Counted from the first letter of the stretch, positions 38,213 through 48,169 are shown. The stretch is DNA of 64,000 nucleotides from an uncultured Pelagibacteraceae bacterium (GCA_902634885.1 CACPLR010000001.1:98394-162393), one strand, 5' to 3'. Program-made: numbers and translations. Notes: generated by a model not told the origin, from the letters alone.

Positions 38213-38866
38213 TTGGATAAGAATATATTAAACCAACAATCTCAGCATTGGGAGACTAATTTCTCAAATAAGCCTGAGATGTTTGGTTTAGATCAAAGTT
38301 ATTCAGCAGAAAAAACTCTTTCTGTTTTAAAAGAAAACAATTTATCGAATATTGTAGAACTAGGAGCAGGATTAGGGAGAGACACAATATTTTTTGCAAA
38401 AAATTCAATCAAGGTTACTGCGCTTGATTATAGTCAAAATGGTATATCAATAATTGACAAAAAAATTAAACAATTAAATTTATATTCATTTATTCGTACT
38501 ATGAAGTTTGATGTGAGGAGTAGCTTACCTTTTAAAGATAATACGGTAGAAGTTTGTTATTCTCATATGCTTTATTGTATGGCTCTAACAAATCTTGAAT
38601 TAATAAATTTAAATAATGAGATTAAAAGAATTCTTAAACCTGGAGGTTTGAATATTTATACTGTTAGAAATACAGAAGATGGAGATTTCAAAAAAGGGAT
38701 TCATAGGGGTGAAGATTTATTTGAAATCGATGGATTTATTATTCATTTTTTTTCTGAGAATAAAATAAATAGTCTTCTAGATGGTTTTAAAAATTTATTT
38801 ATTGAAAAATTTGATGAAGGAAAGTTTCCTAGAAAGTTATATTTAGTTTGTAACAAAAAAATTTAG
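38213..38866 (+). CDS. Class I SAM-dependent methyltransferase, TTG start
   Basis: A 217-residue methyltransferase with the SAM motif VELGAGLGRDTIFFAK and an LNNEIKRILKPGG segment typical of class I enzymes. The start codon is TTG, one base after the peroxiredoxin stop; no ATG is better placed, so translation is probably coupled. TehB-like or thiol methyltransferases are possible, but the substrate is unknown. It converges with the racemase gene with a 4-base TTAG overlap. Confidence 0.83.
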   Translation: MDKNILNQQSQHWETNFSNKPEMFGLDQSYSAEKTLSVLKENNLSNIVELGAGLGRDTIFFAKNSIKVTALDYSQNGISIIDKKIKQLNLYSFIRTMKFDVRSSLPFKDNTVEVCYSHMLYCMALTNLELINLNNEIKRILKPGGLNIYTVRNTEDGDFKKGIHRGEDLFEIDGFIIHFFSENKINSLLDGFKNLFIEKFDEGKFPRKLYLVCNKKI

Positions 38867-39561
38867 TTATTTTTGTATTTTCTCATACATACTTGGGCCA
38901 ATAAAAGATTTGGATCAATAAACAACTTAGAGTCTTTTGCTTTCTTAAAAGATTTATATGCAAATAAAGCTATAGGAAGTTCTGTACAACCTAATATAAT
39001 TTTTTTACATTTTTTTTTTATTAGTTGATTAACAGCTGGTCTTAATACTTTCTCTGCCTCTTTCACTTTTCCCATTTTTACATATTTAATAGATTTGTTT
39101 ACAGAGCTTGTTTGTAAATTTTTAGTTGGACTTATAAAATCATATTTTTTATCAAAATATTGATGGTAAACTTTTGTTTTCAATGTTGCTTCAGTACAAA
39201 GGATTCCTATTTTCGTATTTTTTTTACAAGTTTTTTTTGTATAATTAAAAACTTCCCTTGGCATGCTTAATAAAGGAATTTTAATTTTTTTTTGAATATC
39301 TTGATGCCAATAATGTGCAGTGTTACAAGGCATAACAATAAATTTACATTTATTTTTGGATAGCAGTTTACAACCCTTAATCAACTCATTGAGCACATTG
39401 TAATATTTTTTCAAGTTCTCAGGTCTTTTTGGTGTATTAGACTTGTTGTAAAGAATAAACATAGGGTACTGTTGATCCAGTTTTCCTCTATATAATTTTG
39501 CAAGCTTGCTGCAAAAATCTAAACCTGCCTGCGTTCCCATTCCTCCAAGAATACCAATCAT
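38863..39561 (-). CDS. Aspartate/glutamate racemase family protein
   Basis: A 232-residue racemase. The two catalytic cysteines are in VMPCNTAHYWH (about residue 82) and ILGCTELPIAL (about residue 194). The start MIGILGGMGTQAG is characteristic. Substrate could be aspartate or glutamate; the N-terminal GGMG form favours the aspartate/broad amino-acid racemase group. It stands alone in its orientation. Confidence 0.88.
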   Translation of the reverse strand: MIGILGGMGTQAGLDFCSKLAKLYRGKLDQQYPMFILYNKSNTPKRPENLKKYYNVLNELIKGCKLLSKNKCKFIVMPCNTAHYWHQDIQKKIKIPLLSMPREVFNYTKKTCKKNTKIGILCTEATLKTKVYHQYFDKKYDFISPTKNLQTSSVNKSIKYVKMGKVKEAEKVLRPAVNQLIKKKCKKIILGCTELPIALFAYKSFKKAKDSKLFIDPNLLLAQVCMRKYKNN

Positions 39562-39637
39562 AAAAGCTAATTTATCTGTATATATTAATTAGTAGAACTA
39601 TATTTTAATTTAATTTATGCAAGTAATAACACTATAG

Positions 39638-40801
39638 ATGAATAGAAATCTTTTCTTACTTATTTTAAGCCAAGTATTTGGTTTTACAGCCGCTACAGTT
39701 ACAGTTTTTATAAGTGGTATTATTGGATCAGACTTAAGTTCTATAAAAACACTTTCTACACTTCCTCCATCGATTTATGTTGTTGGAACAGCAGCAGCTA
39801 CAATCTTTGCCGCTAAGATAATGAGCATTATTGGACGAAGGCTTGGATTTATTTTTGCTTCTGTAGCTGGTTCAATTTCTTGTTTGATAGGCGCTTATGC
39901 AATAATTATAGAAAGTTTTTTTATTTTTTGTTTTGCTAAATTTATTTTAGGTGCCACAATGGCATTTACTCATCAATACCGTTTTGCTGCAGCAGAAAGT
40001 GTAGAAAAGGAAAAAGCGCCTAAAGCTATTTCATCATTATTGTTAGCTGGAATAGTTGCTGCCTTTCTTGGAATTGGTTTGGCAAATTATACTAAAAATT
40101 TTGTAAGTGATTATTTATATGTAGGTTCATATTTAACTTTAGCAGTTTTGACATTAATACCTTCATTTTTATTATTCTTTTTTAAGGATATTAGAGAAAT
40201 TTCTTTTGTTTCAAATAAGGAAAATAACTCAAGAAATTATTCAGAATTTTTTTCAGATCCAAAATTTTTACAAGCAATTACCTCTGCTGCATTTGCATAT
40301 GCAGTAATGTCTTTTTTAATGACAGCAACTCCAATAAGTATGCATATTGTACATCAGTTAAGTTTAGAAAAAACAGGAATAGTTCTTCAATTTCATGTTT
40401 TGGCAATGTTTTTACCTTCGCTAGTTACTGGAAATTTAATCAAAAAGTTTGGTTATAGTAATATGATGTATTTAGGTGTCTTATTCTATTTTTTCACAAT
40501 TTTATTATCTTTCTTTCAACCATCTTTTTTAAACTATTTTATAAGTCTGATTTTTTTAGGTATAGGATGGAACTTTTTATTTATATCTGGCACAAGCTTA
40601 TTAGTCACAACTTATAAACCTGAAGAAAAATTTAAAGCTCAAGGATTTAATGATTTATTAGTTTTCTCTTCCATGGCTTTAGCAAGTTTGTTAGCCGGTA
40701 TACTTATTTCTATTGCAAGCTGGAAAACAGTTAACTTATTTTGTATTCCTTTTTTAATTCTCATTATTTTATCAATAATTAATGCAGATAAGAAAGAATG
40801 A
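39638..40801 (+). CDS. Major facilitator superfamily transporter
   Basis: A 387-residue membrane protein with twelve predicted helices. An MFS-type ARG motif region is seen at AAKIMSIIGRRLGFI between helices 2 and 3, and its repeat at IKKFGYSNMMYLG. The substrate is unknown. It overlaps the LysE-family gene by 4 bases (ATGA), so a two-gene export unit is likely. Confidence 0.86.
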   Translation: MNRNLFLLILSQVFGFTAATVTVFISGIIGSDLSSIKTLSTLPPSIYVVGTAAATIFAAKIMSIIGRRLGFIFASVAGSISCLIGAYAIIIESFFIFCFAKFILGATMAFTHQYRFAAAESVEKEKAPKAISSLLLAGIVAAFLGIGLANYTKNFVSDYLYVGSYLTLAVLTLIPSFLLFFFKDIREISFVSNKENNSRNYSEFFSDPKFLQAITSAAFAYAVMSFLMTATPISMHIVHQLSLEKTGIVLQFHVLAMFLPSLVTGNLIKKFGYSNMMYLGVLFYFFTILLSFFQPSFLNYFISLIFLGIGWNFLFISGTSLLVTTYKPEEKFKAQGFNDLLVFSSMALASLLAGILISIASWKTVNLFCIPFLILIILSIINADKKE

Positions 40802-41415
40802 GTTTTTTAATTTTAGGTTTTATAACCAGTTTAAGTTTAATATTAGCAATAGGACCACAAAATATCTTTGTAATAGAGCAGGGTATCAAGAAACAACATA
40901 TTTTTTTAATATGTTTCATTTGTTCAATATCAGATACAATTTTGATTTTTTTAGGAATTTTTCTTTTTCAGTATCTTGGTACGTATTTTAATGAAATAAC
41001 TGAACTAGTTTTCAATATTTTATTATTAATATTTTTAATTTATTTCATTTACACAAAAATTTCTGAAAAATTTAAAAACATAGAAATAGACAAAGATCAA
41101 AAATATGATGAGAGAAAAAAAATTATATTAAAAACGCTCGCTTTTACTTATTTAAATCCGCATGTTTATTCTGATACAGTTTTTTTTCTTGGTAATTTTT
41201 CAAAAAATTTTCCTGTTCATTATAAAATTTATTTTGGTATTGGAGGTTCTATAGCTTCTTTTTTATTTTTCTACTTATTGGGATATTTAGCAAATTATTT
41301 TTCAAAATATCTTAATAATGTAAAAGCTTGGGTAATAATAAAATGGGTTATTTCTTTAATAATGGGCTTAATTTCAATTTATGTGATTTTTGAAATTTTA
41401 AAATTTTTTAATTAG
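40798..41415 (+). CDS. LysE/ArgO-family amino-acid exporter
   Basis: A 205-residue membrane protein with about six helices. The early SLILAIGPQNIFVIEQGI is the LysE/ArgO signature, and the later LAFTYLNPHVYSDTV is also typical. Members export basic amino acids such as lysine or arginine; the specific substrate is an inference. It converges with the HisD-family gene in an 8-base overlap. Confidence 0.87.
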   Translation: MSFLILGFITSLSLILAIGPQNIFVIEQGIKKQHIFLICFICSISDTILIFLGIFLFQYLGTYFNEITELVFNILLLIFLIYFIYTKISEKFKNIEIDKDQKYDERKKIILKTLAFTYLNPHVYSDTVFFLGNFSKNFPVHYKIYFGIGGSIASFLFFYLLGYLANYFSKYLNNVKAWVIIKWVISLIMGLISIYVIFEILKFFN

Positions 41416-42694
41416 AAAATCCGTATTTTCTTAATCTTACATCGCCGGTTCGTGCATGAGCTTCCATACCTTCGTATCTAGAAATTCTTGCTGCAGCAGC
41501 ACCCACAAGTTTTGTTGAGTCTTTTGTCATTCTTTGGAAGCTTAGTGTTTTTATAAATTTTCCAACAAATAATCCCCCTGTATATTTACCTGCTCCTTTA
41601 GTTGGTAAAATATGATTTGTTCCGGAACATTTGTCTCCGTAAGCTACTGTTGTTTCTTCACCAACAAATAGGGATCCATAATTCGTTAGTCTGTCATGGA
41701 ACCATTTTAAATTTTTTGTTTGAACCTCAAGATGCTCTGGAGCATATTCATCACTTATCCTAACCATTTCATCGTCAGTATCGCAAAGAATTACCTCACC
41801 ATAATCTTTCCATGCAGCCTCCGCACTAGTTCTTGGTAATTCAGGTAACTCTGAAATTAATTCAGGAACTCTTTTCATCACTTTTTCAGCAAGCTCTTTA
41901 CTTGTAGTGTATAACCAACAAGGAGAGTTGTAACCATGTTCAGCTTGCCCAACCAAGTCTACTGCAACTATCTCAGGATCAGCAGTTTCATCTGCAATAA
42001 TTCCAATTTCTGTGGGACCAGCAAATAAATCTATTCCAACCCTTCCAAATAAAATCCTTTTTGCCTCAGCTACAAACTGATTACCTGGACCAACTAAAAT
42101 ATCTGCTGGAGCATTACCAAATAAACCGTATGTCATTGCAGCAATTGCAGGAACTCCGCCTAAGTTTAAAATAACATCTGCACCACACAAATCGGCAGTA
42201 TATATAATAGTGGGGTGGGCTCCTACTCCCGCTTTTGGTGGACTACAAGCAATTACATTTTTTACTCCAGCAACTTTTGCAGTTGTTACGCTCATAACCG
42301 CCGAAGCTATATGAGCATATCTTCCACCTGGAATATAACAACCCGCAGTATTAACAGGAACTAATTTTTGACCAGCATATAAACCATCAGATAATTCAAC
42401 CTCGAAATCATTTCCATAGTTTTTAAGTTGAGCCTCAGCAAATTTTCTTACCCTTTCATAAGAAAATTTAATATCATCCTTTGTTTTTTGATGTAAATTT
42501 TTTTTTATTTCCTCAATTTTATCTTTGGATACAATTATTTCACCCTCATAATTGTCAAATTTTTTTGTTAATTCTTTACAACCTTCCTCTTTAGATTTCT
42601 CTAGATCATTAAGTAAATTTTGAACAATATCCCTCGTTTTATTATCATCAGTTGAGGATGTTTTAGGAGATTTTTTAAGGTATTTAATTGTCAT
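41408..42694 (-). CDS. hpsN: HisD-family dehydrogenase, probably sulfopropanediol 3-dehydrogenase (HpsN-like)
   Basis: A 428-residue member of the histidinol-dehydrogenase fold. The zinc/NAD region is recognisable (GCYIPGGRYAHIASAVMS, VGPGNQFVAEAKR, VGQAEHGYNSP). The C-terminal half has features of HpsN-type enzymes rather than true HisD: GEVILCDTDDEM, NYGSLFVGEET, and TNHILPTKGAGKYTGGLFVGKFIKT. HpsN oxidises dihydroxypropanesulfonate to sulfolactate. A true HisD would usually carry GHNHVLPT and end with an AEGLDAH segment. Annotation pipelines are likely to call this hisD; the sulfonate genes nearby support HpsN. Confidence 0.7.
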   Translation of the reverse strand: MTIKYLKKSPKTSSTDDNKTRDIVQNLLNDLEKSKEEGCKELTKKFDNYEGEIIVSKDKIEEIKKNLHQKTKDDIKFSYERVRKFAEAQLKNYGNDFEVELSDGLYAGQKLVPVNTAGCYIPGGRYAHIASAVMSVTTAKVAGVKNVIACSPPKAGVGAHPTIIYTADLCGADVILNLGGVPAIAAMTYGLFGNAPADILVGPGNQFVAEAKRILFGRVGIDLFAGPTEIGIIADETADPEIVAVDLVGQAEHGYNSPCWLYTTSKELAEKVMKRVPELISELPELPRTSAEAAWKDYGEVILCDTDDEMVRISDEYAPEHLEVQTKNLKWFHDRLTNYGSLFVGEETTVAYGDKCSGTNHILPTKGAGKYTGGLFVGKFIKTLSFQRMTKDSTKLVGAAAARISRYEGMEAHARTGDVRLRKYGFSN

Positions 42695-42776
42695 TGATGC
42701 GTATTTTGCTGAAGTTATTTAATGTATTAAAATACTCATTTCAACAAAGATATTTTTTATTAATACTCTTGATAAT

Positions 42777-43688
42777 TTAATCTAACGCAACTACTGCAGC
42801 AGCTATTGAGGCTAATCTAGCTGTTGCATCGTCTGATCTACTTGTTATTACTACTGGAACTTTACCTCCAACTACTACACCTGCTGCACAGGCTCCCATA
42901 AAATAAATCATCATTTTTACAAGCGCATTTCCAGTCTCAACATTAGGTACTAGCAAAACATCTGCATCTCCAGCAACAATATTTTTTATACCTTTAATAC
43001 CTGCGGACTTTTTAGATATACTATTATCAAAAGCCAAAGGACCAAAAATGTCAGCATTAAAACCCTCTTTTGCTGCTAAATTTGTAATCTCCTTTGCATC
43101 AAGAGAACTTTGCATACTATCCAATACTTCTTCAGTTGCTGATAAAATTGATATTTTTGGTTTTGGAATATTTATACGATGACAAAAATCTATTACATTT
43201 CTTAAAATGTGCATTTTAGTTTTAACATTTGGATTAACATTTAATGCTCCATCTGTAATTATAAGTGGCTTATCATCTTTTTCTAATGTCATGTGCCATA
43301 TATGACTTAGCCTTTTTTTGCCTAATAAACTATATTCTCGCTTTAAAACCTCTTTCATCAAAACATCTGTATGAATATGTCCTTTAACAATTATTTTAAT
43401 TTTATCCTCTGAGGCAAGTTTCGCTGCAATCTTGGCAGTATTATTTTCTATTGGTTCGTCTATTATCTCATATTCAGATATATCAAACTTTATATCATCT
43501 GCAGTTTTTTTAATTTCAGATTCGTTACCAATTAAAACTGGTACAATCAGTTTTTCTTTTACCGCATCCATTACTGAAATCATTGGCAGTGTCATTCCAG
43601 CATTTGCTATTGCAACTTTGATACCTTTTTTTTGATGAGCAAGGTCTAAGAGATTATTTGGACATACTGTTGATTTATCTGAAAGCAT
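42777..43688 (-). CDS. Phosphate acetyl/butyryltransferase-family protein
   Basis: A 303-residue Pta/Ptb-type acyltransferase, without the long N-terminal domain of E. coli Pta. Conserved parts are the KGHIHTDVLMKEVL segment, HMTLEKDDKPLIITDGALNVNP, and the late PNVETGNALVKMMIYF. It converts acyl phosphates and CoA to acyl-CoA. In taurine degradation acetyl phosphate is released by Xsc and used by such an enzyme, so a link to tauABC/tpa is plausible but not proven. No xsc gene is in the window. Confidence 0.85.
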   Translation of the reverse strand: MLSDKSTVCPNNLLDLAHQKKGIKVAIANAGMTLPMISVMDAVKEKLIVPVLIGNESEIKKTADDIKFDISEYEIIDEPIENNTAKIAAKLASEDKIKIIVKGHIHTDVLMKEVLKREYSLLGKKRLSHIWHMTLEKDDKPLIITDGALNVNPNVKTKMHILRNVIDFCHRINIPKPKISILSATEEVLDSMQSSLDAKEITNLAAKEGFNADIFGPLAFDNSISKKSAGIKGIKNIVAGDADVLLVPNVETGNALVKMMIYFMGACAAGVVVGGKVPVVITSRSDDATARLASIAAAVVALD

Positions 43689-43753
43689 CTAAAATCTTAT
43701 ATCAAAATTAAAAAAAACTAACATATCATTTATTTTTTGATAATGTCAGAAAT

Positions 43754-44602
43754 ATGGATGTTGTAACAAAAATTGCTCCAATTGCTCTGGCATTGATTAT
43801 GTTAACGTTGGGCTTAGGTCTTACAACGAGTGATTTTACAAGAGTAGTTAAACGACCAAAAGATTTTTTAGTTGGATTGATTTGCCAAGTAATATTACTT
43901 CCTATAATTGCTTTTGTTTTAATAAAAATTTTAAATGTTCAACCAGCATTAGCTCTAGGAGTAATGATAATCGCTGCTGCACCAGGAGGTGTTACATCTA
44001 ATATTCTTACAAAATTTGCAAATGGTGATGTCGCTCTTTCTGTTTCATTGACGGCAACAATAAGTTTACTTAGTATTTTAACTGTTCCATTTATCGTAAT
44101 TAAATCTGCTGACCTACTTGATATAAATTACCTATCTAAGGAAATTTCAATGAGTGGGATATCAATCAAAATGTTTTTGGTAGTAACATTACCTGTAGTA
44201 ATTGGAATGTTAATAAGAAATTTTGCACAAAATTTTATAATTAAAAGAACAGCTTTAATTGAAAAAATCTCATTAACTCTTTTTATCATAGTTTTTATAT
44301 CTATTTGGTTAGAGGAATGGGACAATATAATTATTTATATATCACGAGCTGGCATAATAACTCTGATATTAAATGTAACAATGATGGTTATAGGATTTTA
44401 TGTTGCTAAAATTTTTGCAAGTGGCATTGAACAAAGAAAATGTATTTCACTAGAATGTGGACTTCAAAATGGAACTTTAGCAGTATTTGTATCTACTCAA
44501 ATATTCGATGAAATAATTTATTTGATACCAACTGCCTCATATGCTTTGATCATGTTTGTCACATCTATAATATTTGTGCTTCTCTTAAAAAAGATAAATT
44601 AG
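43754..44602 (+). CDS. Bile acid:sodium symporter (BASS)-family transporter
   Basis: A 282-residue membrane protein with about nine helices. The GGVTSNILTKFANGDVALS segment carries the sodium-site signature, and LECGLQNGTLAVFV the second crossover motif. Relatives carry organic anions such as pyruvate, pantoate or sulfated compounds with sodium. The substrate is unknown. Confidence 0.87.
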   Translation: MDVVTKIAPIALALIMLTLGLGLTTSDFTRVVKRPKDFLVGLICQVILLPIIAFVLIKILNVQPALALGVMIIAAAPGGVTSNILTKFANGDVALSVSLTATISLLSILTVPFIVIKSADLLDINYLSKEISMSGISIKMFLVVTLPVVIGMLIRNFAQNFIIKRTALIEKISLTLFIIVFISIWLEEWDNIIIYISRAGIITLILNVTMMVIGFYVAKIFASGIEQRKCISLECGLQNGTLAVFVSTQIFDEIIYLIPTASYALIMFVTSIIFVLLLKKIN

Positions 44603-44722
44603 AGCTAAAATAAAAGATCGCGACCCAAAATGAACATGTTGTATTAAAAAAACCTAATTTGGTGAAGTCAAAGATTGAGTATCTTTAAACTTTTAGACTA
44701 TAATCAAATTATAAAAAATAAG

Positions 44723-45001
44723 ATGAGTACTGAGACTTTAACAAAATTAAATCCAAAAATTTTAATCAATTCCAAATTTGACCCCAATGGATCAGGTGTT
44801 AACGTATCTGATCCAAAAACATTAAGCGCTGAACAAAATAAAGTTGAGGTAAGTAAGAATAAAACAAACAAACATAAGACTTGTATAAATAAACTGAATA
44901 ATAGACTTAAAATTCAAGAAAAAAATAAAAAAATAGAAAATAGGGTTTTGACTGGTTTATTTCTAAGTGTTGTTGCGGTTTTATTTTTTGTAGCAACTTA
45001 A
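44723..45001 (+). CDS. Small tail-anchored membrane protein of unknown function
   Basis: A 92-residue protein starting at MSTETLTKLNPK; the alternative TTG start at 44675 lacks support. It has a polar, lysine- and asparagine-rich N-terminal part and one C-terminal hydrophobic helix (VLTGLFLSVVAVLFFVAT), so it is probably tail-anchored. Not recognised. It ends in a TTAA shared with the convergent Ldh2 gene. Confidence 0.55.
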   Translation: MSTETLTKLNPKILINSKFDPNGSGVNVSDPKTLSAEQNKVEVSKNKTNKHKTCINKLNNRLKIQEKNKKIENRVLTGLFLSVVAVLFFVAT

Positions 45002-46002
45002 TTCAAAAGTTTCTCAATATCTATTTTAATATCATCTGTAATTTTAATCTCTTTATTAAAATTTTTTTTATATCTGTTAAACTTATTTTGTCCTGGATAC
45101 ATAATTTCTTTTATATTTTTTAGTTTTGGGAGTTTTTTAACTCTTCTTATATTTTCTTTAATTCTTGAGCTAAAATTTTTAACAAATAAATTTGACCTCA
45201 TAACAATAAATAAATGACCGATGTTTTGAGGACCTGAAAAATCATCAAATGGATCTTTAACTTTTCCTCCATGATTTCCTCCAGTGAAAACACCACTTAA
45301 GATATCAACCATCCATGCTAAACCTGATCCTCTAAATCCAGCAATAGGCAATTGCACACCTTTTAGAGCTTTAGCTGCATCTGTGGTTGGCCTTCCATAT
45401 TTATCTAATGCAACACCTTCTGGTATTTTAGATCCTGTTCTTGCTGCAACTCTTATTTTTCCTCTATTTATCATTGATATAGATGTATCTAAAATAAAGG
45501 GAACTTTTGAAGAAGTAGGTGCTCCAAAACAAATTGGATTTGTTCCAAACAAAGTTTTTAATGCACCATGTGGGGCTATAGCGGGTGGAGCATTGGTAAA
45601 AATTAATGTTAACAAATTTTTTTTAACTGCTTGTTCTGCATAGTATCCTGATAACCCATAATGACCACTTCTTTTTATACCAACCAAACCCAACCCTGTT
45701 TTCTTGGCACTCTCAATTGCTTTTTTAATTCCAATATCAGCAGCTACAAAACCAATACTGTCATCAGCATCAATTTGCGTTATGGATTGAGATATTTTTT
45801 TAAATTTAAATTTAGGCTTTGGATTAATTAATTTTTTATTTATTCTGTCACAATACATTTTTAATCTTGAGACACCATGACCAGTGGCGCCAACTAATTC
45901 AGCATTAACTAGTGCATCAGAACAAATCCTTGCATGTTCTTTGCTTAATTTATATTTTATAAATACTTTAATTAGTAATTTTTCTAAATTTTCTTTTTTC
46001 AT
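44998..46002 (-). CDS. Malate/L-lactate dehydrogenase (Ldh2)-family oxidoreductase
   Basis: A 334-residue NAD(P)-dependent 2-hydroxyacid dehydrogenase of the Ldh2/ComC fold. Characteristic segments are GATGHGVSRLKMY, KRSGHYGLSGYYAE with the catalytic histidine, and LFGTNPICFGAPT. The start at 46002 was chosen because AGGTGG is well placed and it forms TAATG with the upstream stop; a GTG nine bases earlier is less likely. Members include malate, ureidoglycolate and (R)-sulfolactate dehydrogenases; sulfolactate is attractive because of the HpsN-like and tau genes nearby. Confidence 0.85.
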   Translation of the reverse strand: MKKENLEKLLIKVFIKYKLSKEHARICSDALVNAELVGATGHGVSRLKMYCDRINKKLINPKPKFKFKKISQSITQIDADDSIGFVAADIGIKKAIESAKKTGLGLVGIKRSGHYGLSGYYAEQAVKKNLLTLIFTNAPPAIAPHGALKTLFGTNPICFGAPTSSKVPFILDTSISMINRGKIRVAARTGSKIPEGVALDKYGRPTTDAAKALKGVQLPIAGFRGSGLAWMVDILSGVFTGGNHGGKVKDPFDDFSGPQNIGHLFIVMRSNLFVKNFSSRIKENIRRVKKLPKLKNIKEIMYPGQNKFNRYKKNFNKEIKITDDIKIDIEKLLN

Positions 46003-46226
46003 TAAAACCACCTAAACATTCCAATGATACCTGCAGTAGCATAAAAAATTTGAAGTAGTAAAATTCCCCTATGTTTTCCTAAATATGCCCACAAACCAAT
46101 TAAAATTGCTGAAATTAATAATAGGGCAAAACCTAGAAATTCAGCACCAATGTTTAGAGCAACAAGCAGTGAATAAATAATAGCAGTTATAACGCCTAGC
46201 CACTCTAATATTTTATTTTTATCCAT
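46002..46226 (-). CDS. Small three-helix membrane protein
   Basis: A 74-residue protein with three hydrophobic segments (about residues 8-28, 30-48 and 54-72). It resembles PnuC-like or CBU_0592-like small membrane proteins only in general layout. Function unknown. It lies between tauC (17 bases upstream) and the Ldh2 gene (one-base overlap), so it is probably in the tau operon. Confidence 0.65.
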   Translation of the reverse strand: MDKNKILEWLGVITAIIYSLLVALNIGAEFLGFALLLISAILIGLWAYLGKHRGILLLQIFYATAGIIGMFRWF

Positions 46227-46243
46227 GAAGTAAATCTTTTAGA

Positions 46244-48169
46244 TTAGCCTTTACCTCTCCAAGGTATAGTTTTATCGATAATTTTTCTAAGAGTAATATC
46301 AAACAAAAGACCCAACATTCCCATTATAAATATTGTGATCCAAATTACCTCATACTGAAAGTACTTTTTAGCAACGTTTTCAACAAAACCAATACCCGTT
46401 GTACCAGCTAAAAACTCTGCTGCCACTAAAGTACCCCAACACATTCCAACTGCAACTCTTATACCTGTTAATATTTCAGGGAGAGAATTAGGGAAAATAA
46501 CATGTCTTAAAATTTGTTTTTTAGAAGCTCCCAAGGAGTGTGCCGCATGAATTTTCGATAATTGGGTACCAGATGCCCCAGCTCTAGCTGATATTATCAT
46601 TATTGATAATGAAACCATAAATAACAGAAAAACTTTACCAGTATTATCAATTCCTAAGACTGAAATTATCAAAGGTGCCCATGCCAAAGGTGGTACAGGT
46701 CTATATAATTCAATTAAGGGATCAAAAAATCCTTTAGCAAATCTGTTTAGACCCATAAACAAACCTAAAGGCACTCCAATAATAATACCAAAAACTAATC
46801 CTAAAAATACTCTTAAAAAAGAGTCCCAAATATGTCCGTACGGAACAGGAACTTTAAATAATTTAAAATCACCTGTTACTAGTTTTAATACTTTGCTTTT
46901 AAAATTTTCCTTTACAATTCCATCTTTAGTGTGAACTGGATACTCACCAGGTAAAACATCTGCAATCCAATCTGGAAGAATAAAACCAATCATAGAACTA
47001 ACATCAACCATTTCGATCCAAAGCAATGGAATATTTTTATATCCAACACTTGGTTTAGACATAAGAATAAATTTGTTAAAGGTATCAGATGGCTTAGGTA
47101 GCCATCTACCTGAACCTTGTTCAGAGCAACTTGGACCACTCGCAACTATTGTTCCTGCAGGAAATAAAAGTATGTCAATTAATCTTAATCCACCTTGTTC
47201 AGTTTTTTGAAGATTATCAAATTCAATTATCGCATCTTTCATATCATCAAGAGCTGTTGGAGGATAGATGCTAGCAAATTCTATTCTTCTTGATATTTTT
47301 ACAATATTTTTTGCATATGTTGATGCTATTTCCTCACTATCATCTAAACTTTTTCTGTACGCCTTGATTTCATTTTTTAATTCTTTAATTGAAGTTTTAA
47401 AATATGAGTTATGATTTCTTAACTTAAAAAATTTGTCACTTATCACTTTAAGTTCTGCTGCTGCCGCATGAAATTTTAAACCTCTATTTGTTCCAGGGAC
47501 TAATGGAACTTCAAGTGTATTTTCTATAGATCCAGTTCCAGTTCTTACAGTAGTAATACCCCATCCACCTTGTTCCAAGACAGCTTTGAGTCTCTCATTT
47601 TTTTCTTCCTCAGATTCAAATGGATAATCTTTTTTTTTAAAATTTGAGCTCAAAATTTTAATTTCCTCAGTCATTTCTTTAATCTTAATTTTTGTATCCA
47701 TTTCCATTAAATTATTATTTGTAAGCAAAGGAATGAGCTGGGTTGTTTTATCAATAAATTTAATCAATATCTTTTTTTGCTGATCATTTAGATCATTTGA
47801 ATTTTGAATTTCATTAGCTATATTTTTAAGATTTTTATTTTCGATTTTAATAATTGAGGTACTTTTGAACTCTCTTTCTTCAATAGGAAATTGATATTTT
47901 AAACCCATCAATGACTCGTTGATTTTTGCCACTTGGCATAACTCATTTGCAGACTTTGGGTAAAACCCTTTTGCTATATCCCAAGAATAATACAACCAGA
48001 CTAATAAGATTGCGCTACTGCCTACAACAATCCAATGTTTACCACCTTTTGCTCTTTCAGGGTTTCCAAAAACTGCATCAACTTTTTCAGTTTTTATTAA
48101 TCTTCTTCCGTAAAGAATACATCCAATTATCGCTACAAATATTAGTATTGTTGTAAACTGGGTTAACAT
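46244..48169 (-). CDS. tauC: Taurine-type ABC transporter permease with large N-terminal extension
   Basis: The last 210 residues are a normal SsuC/TauC permease domain, with the EAA loop near AAHSLGASKKQILRHVIFPNSLPEI. Unusually, about 430 residues precede it: two early membrane helices (about residues 4-20 and 50-66), then a long region that is likely periplasmic, with helical and acidic stretches. Family permeases are usually 250-290 residues. The extension may contact the binding protein or sense ligand. It abuts tauB with no gap. The substrate is assigned from the neighbouring tpa-ald genes. Confidence 0.8.
   Translation of the reverse strand: MLTQFTTILIFVAIIGCILYGRRLIKTEKVDAVFGNPERAKGGKHWIVVGSSAILLVWLYYSWDIAKGFYPKSANELCQVAKINESLMGLKYQFPIEEREFKSTSIIKIENKNLKNIANEIQNSNDLNDQQKKILIKFIDKTTQLIPLLTNNNLMEMDTKIKIKEMTEEIKILSSNFKKKDYPFESEEEKNERLKAVLEQGGWGITTVRTGTGSIENTLEVPLVPGTNRGLKFHAAAAELKVISDKFFKLRNHNSYFKTSIKELKNEIKAYRKSLDDSEEIASTYAKNIVKISRRIEFASIYPPTALDDMKDAIIEFDNLQKTEQGGLRLIDILLFPAGTIVASGPSCSEQGSGRWLPKPSDTFNKFILMSKPSVGYKNIPLLWIEMVDVSSMIGFILPDWIADVLPGEYPVHTKDGIVKENFKSKVLKLVTGDFKLFKVPVPYGHIWDSFLRVFLGLVFGIIIGVPLGLFMGLNRFAKGFFDPLIELYRPVPPLAWAPLIISVLGIDNTGKVFLLFMVSLSIMIISARAGASGTQLSKIHAAHSLGASKKQILRHVIFPNSLPEILTGIRVAVGMCWGTLVAAEFLAGTTGIGFVENVAKKYFQYEVIWITIFIMGMLGLLFDITLRKIIDKTIPWRGKG

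Noticed and set aside
41408..42694. True histidinol dehydrogenase (hisD)
   Set aside because: The C-terminal half matches HpsN-type enzymes better, and the gene is among sulfonate genes; kept open pending a tree.
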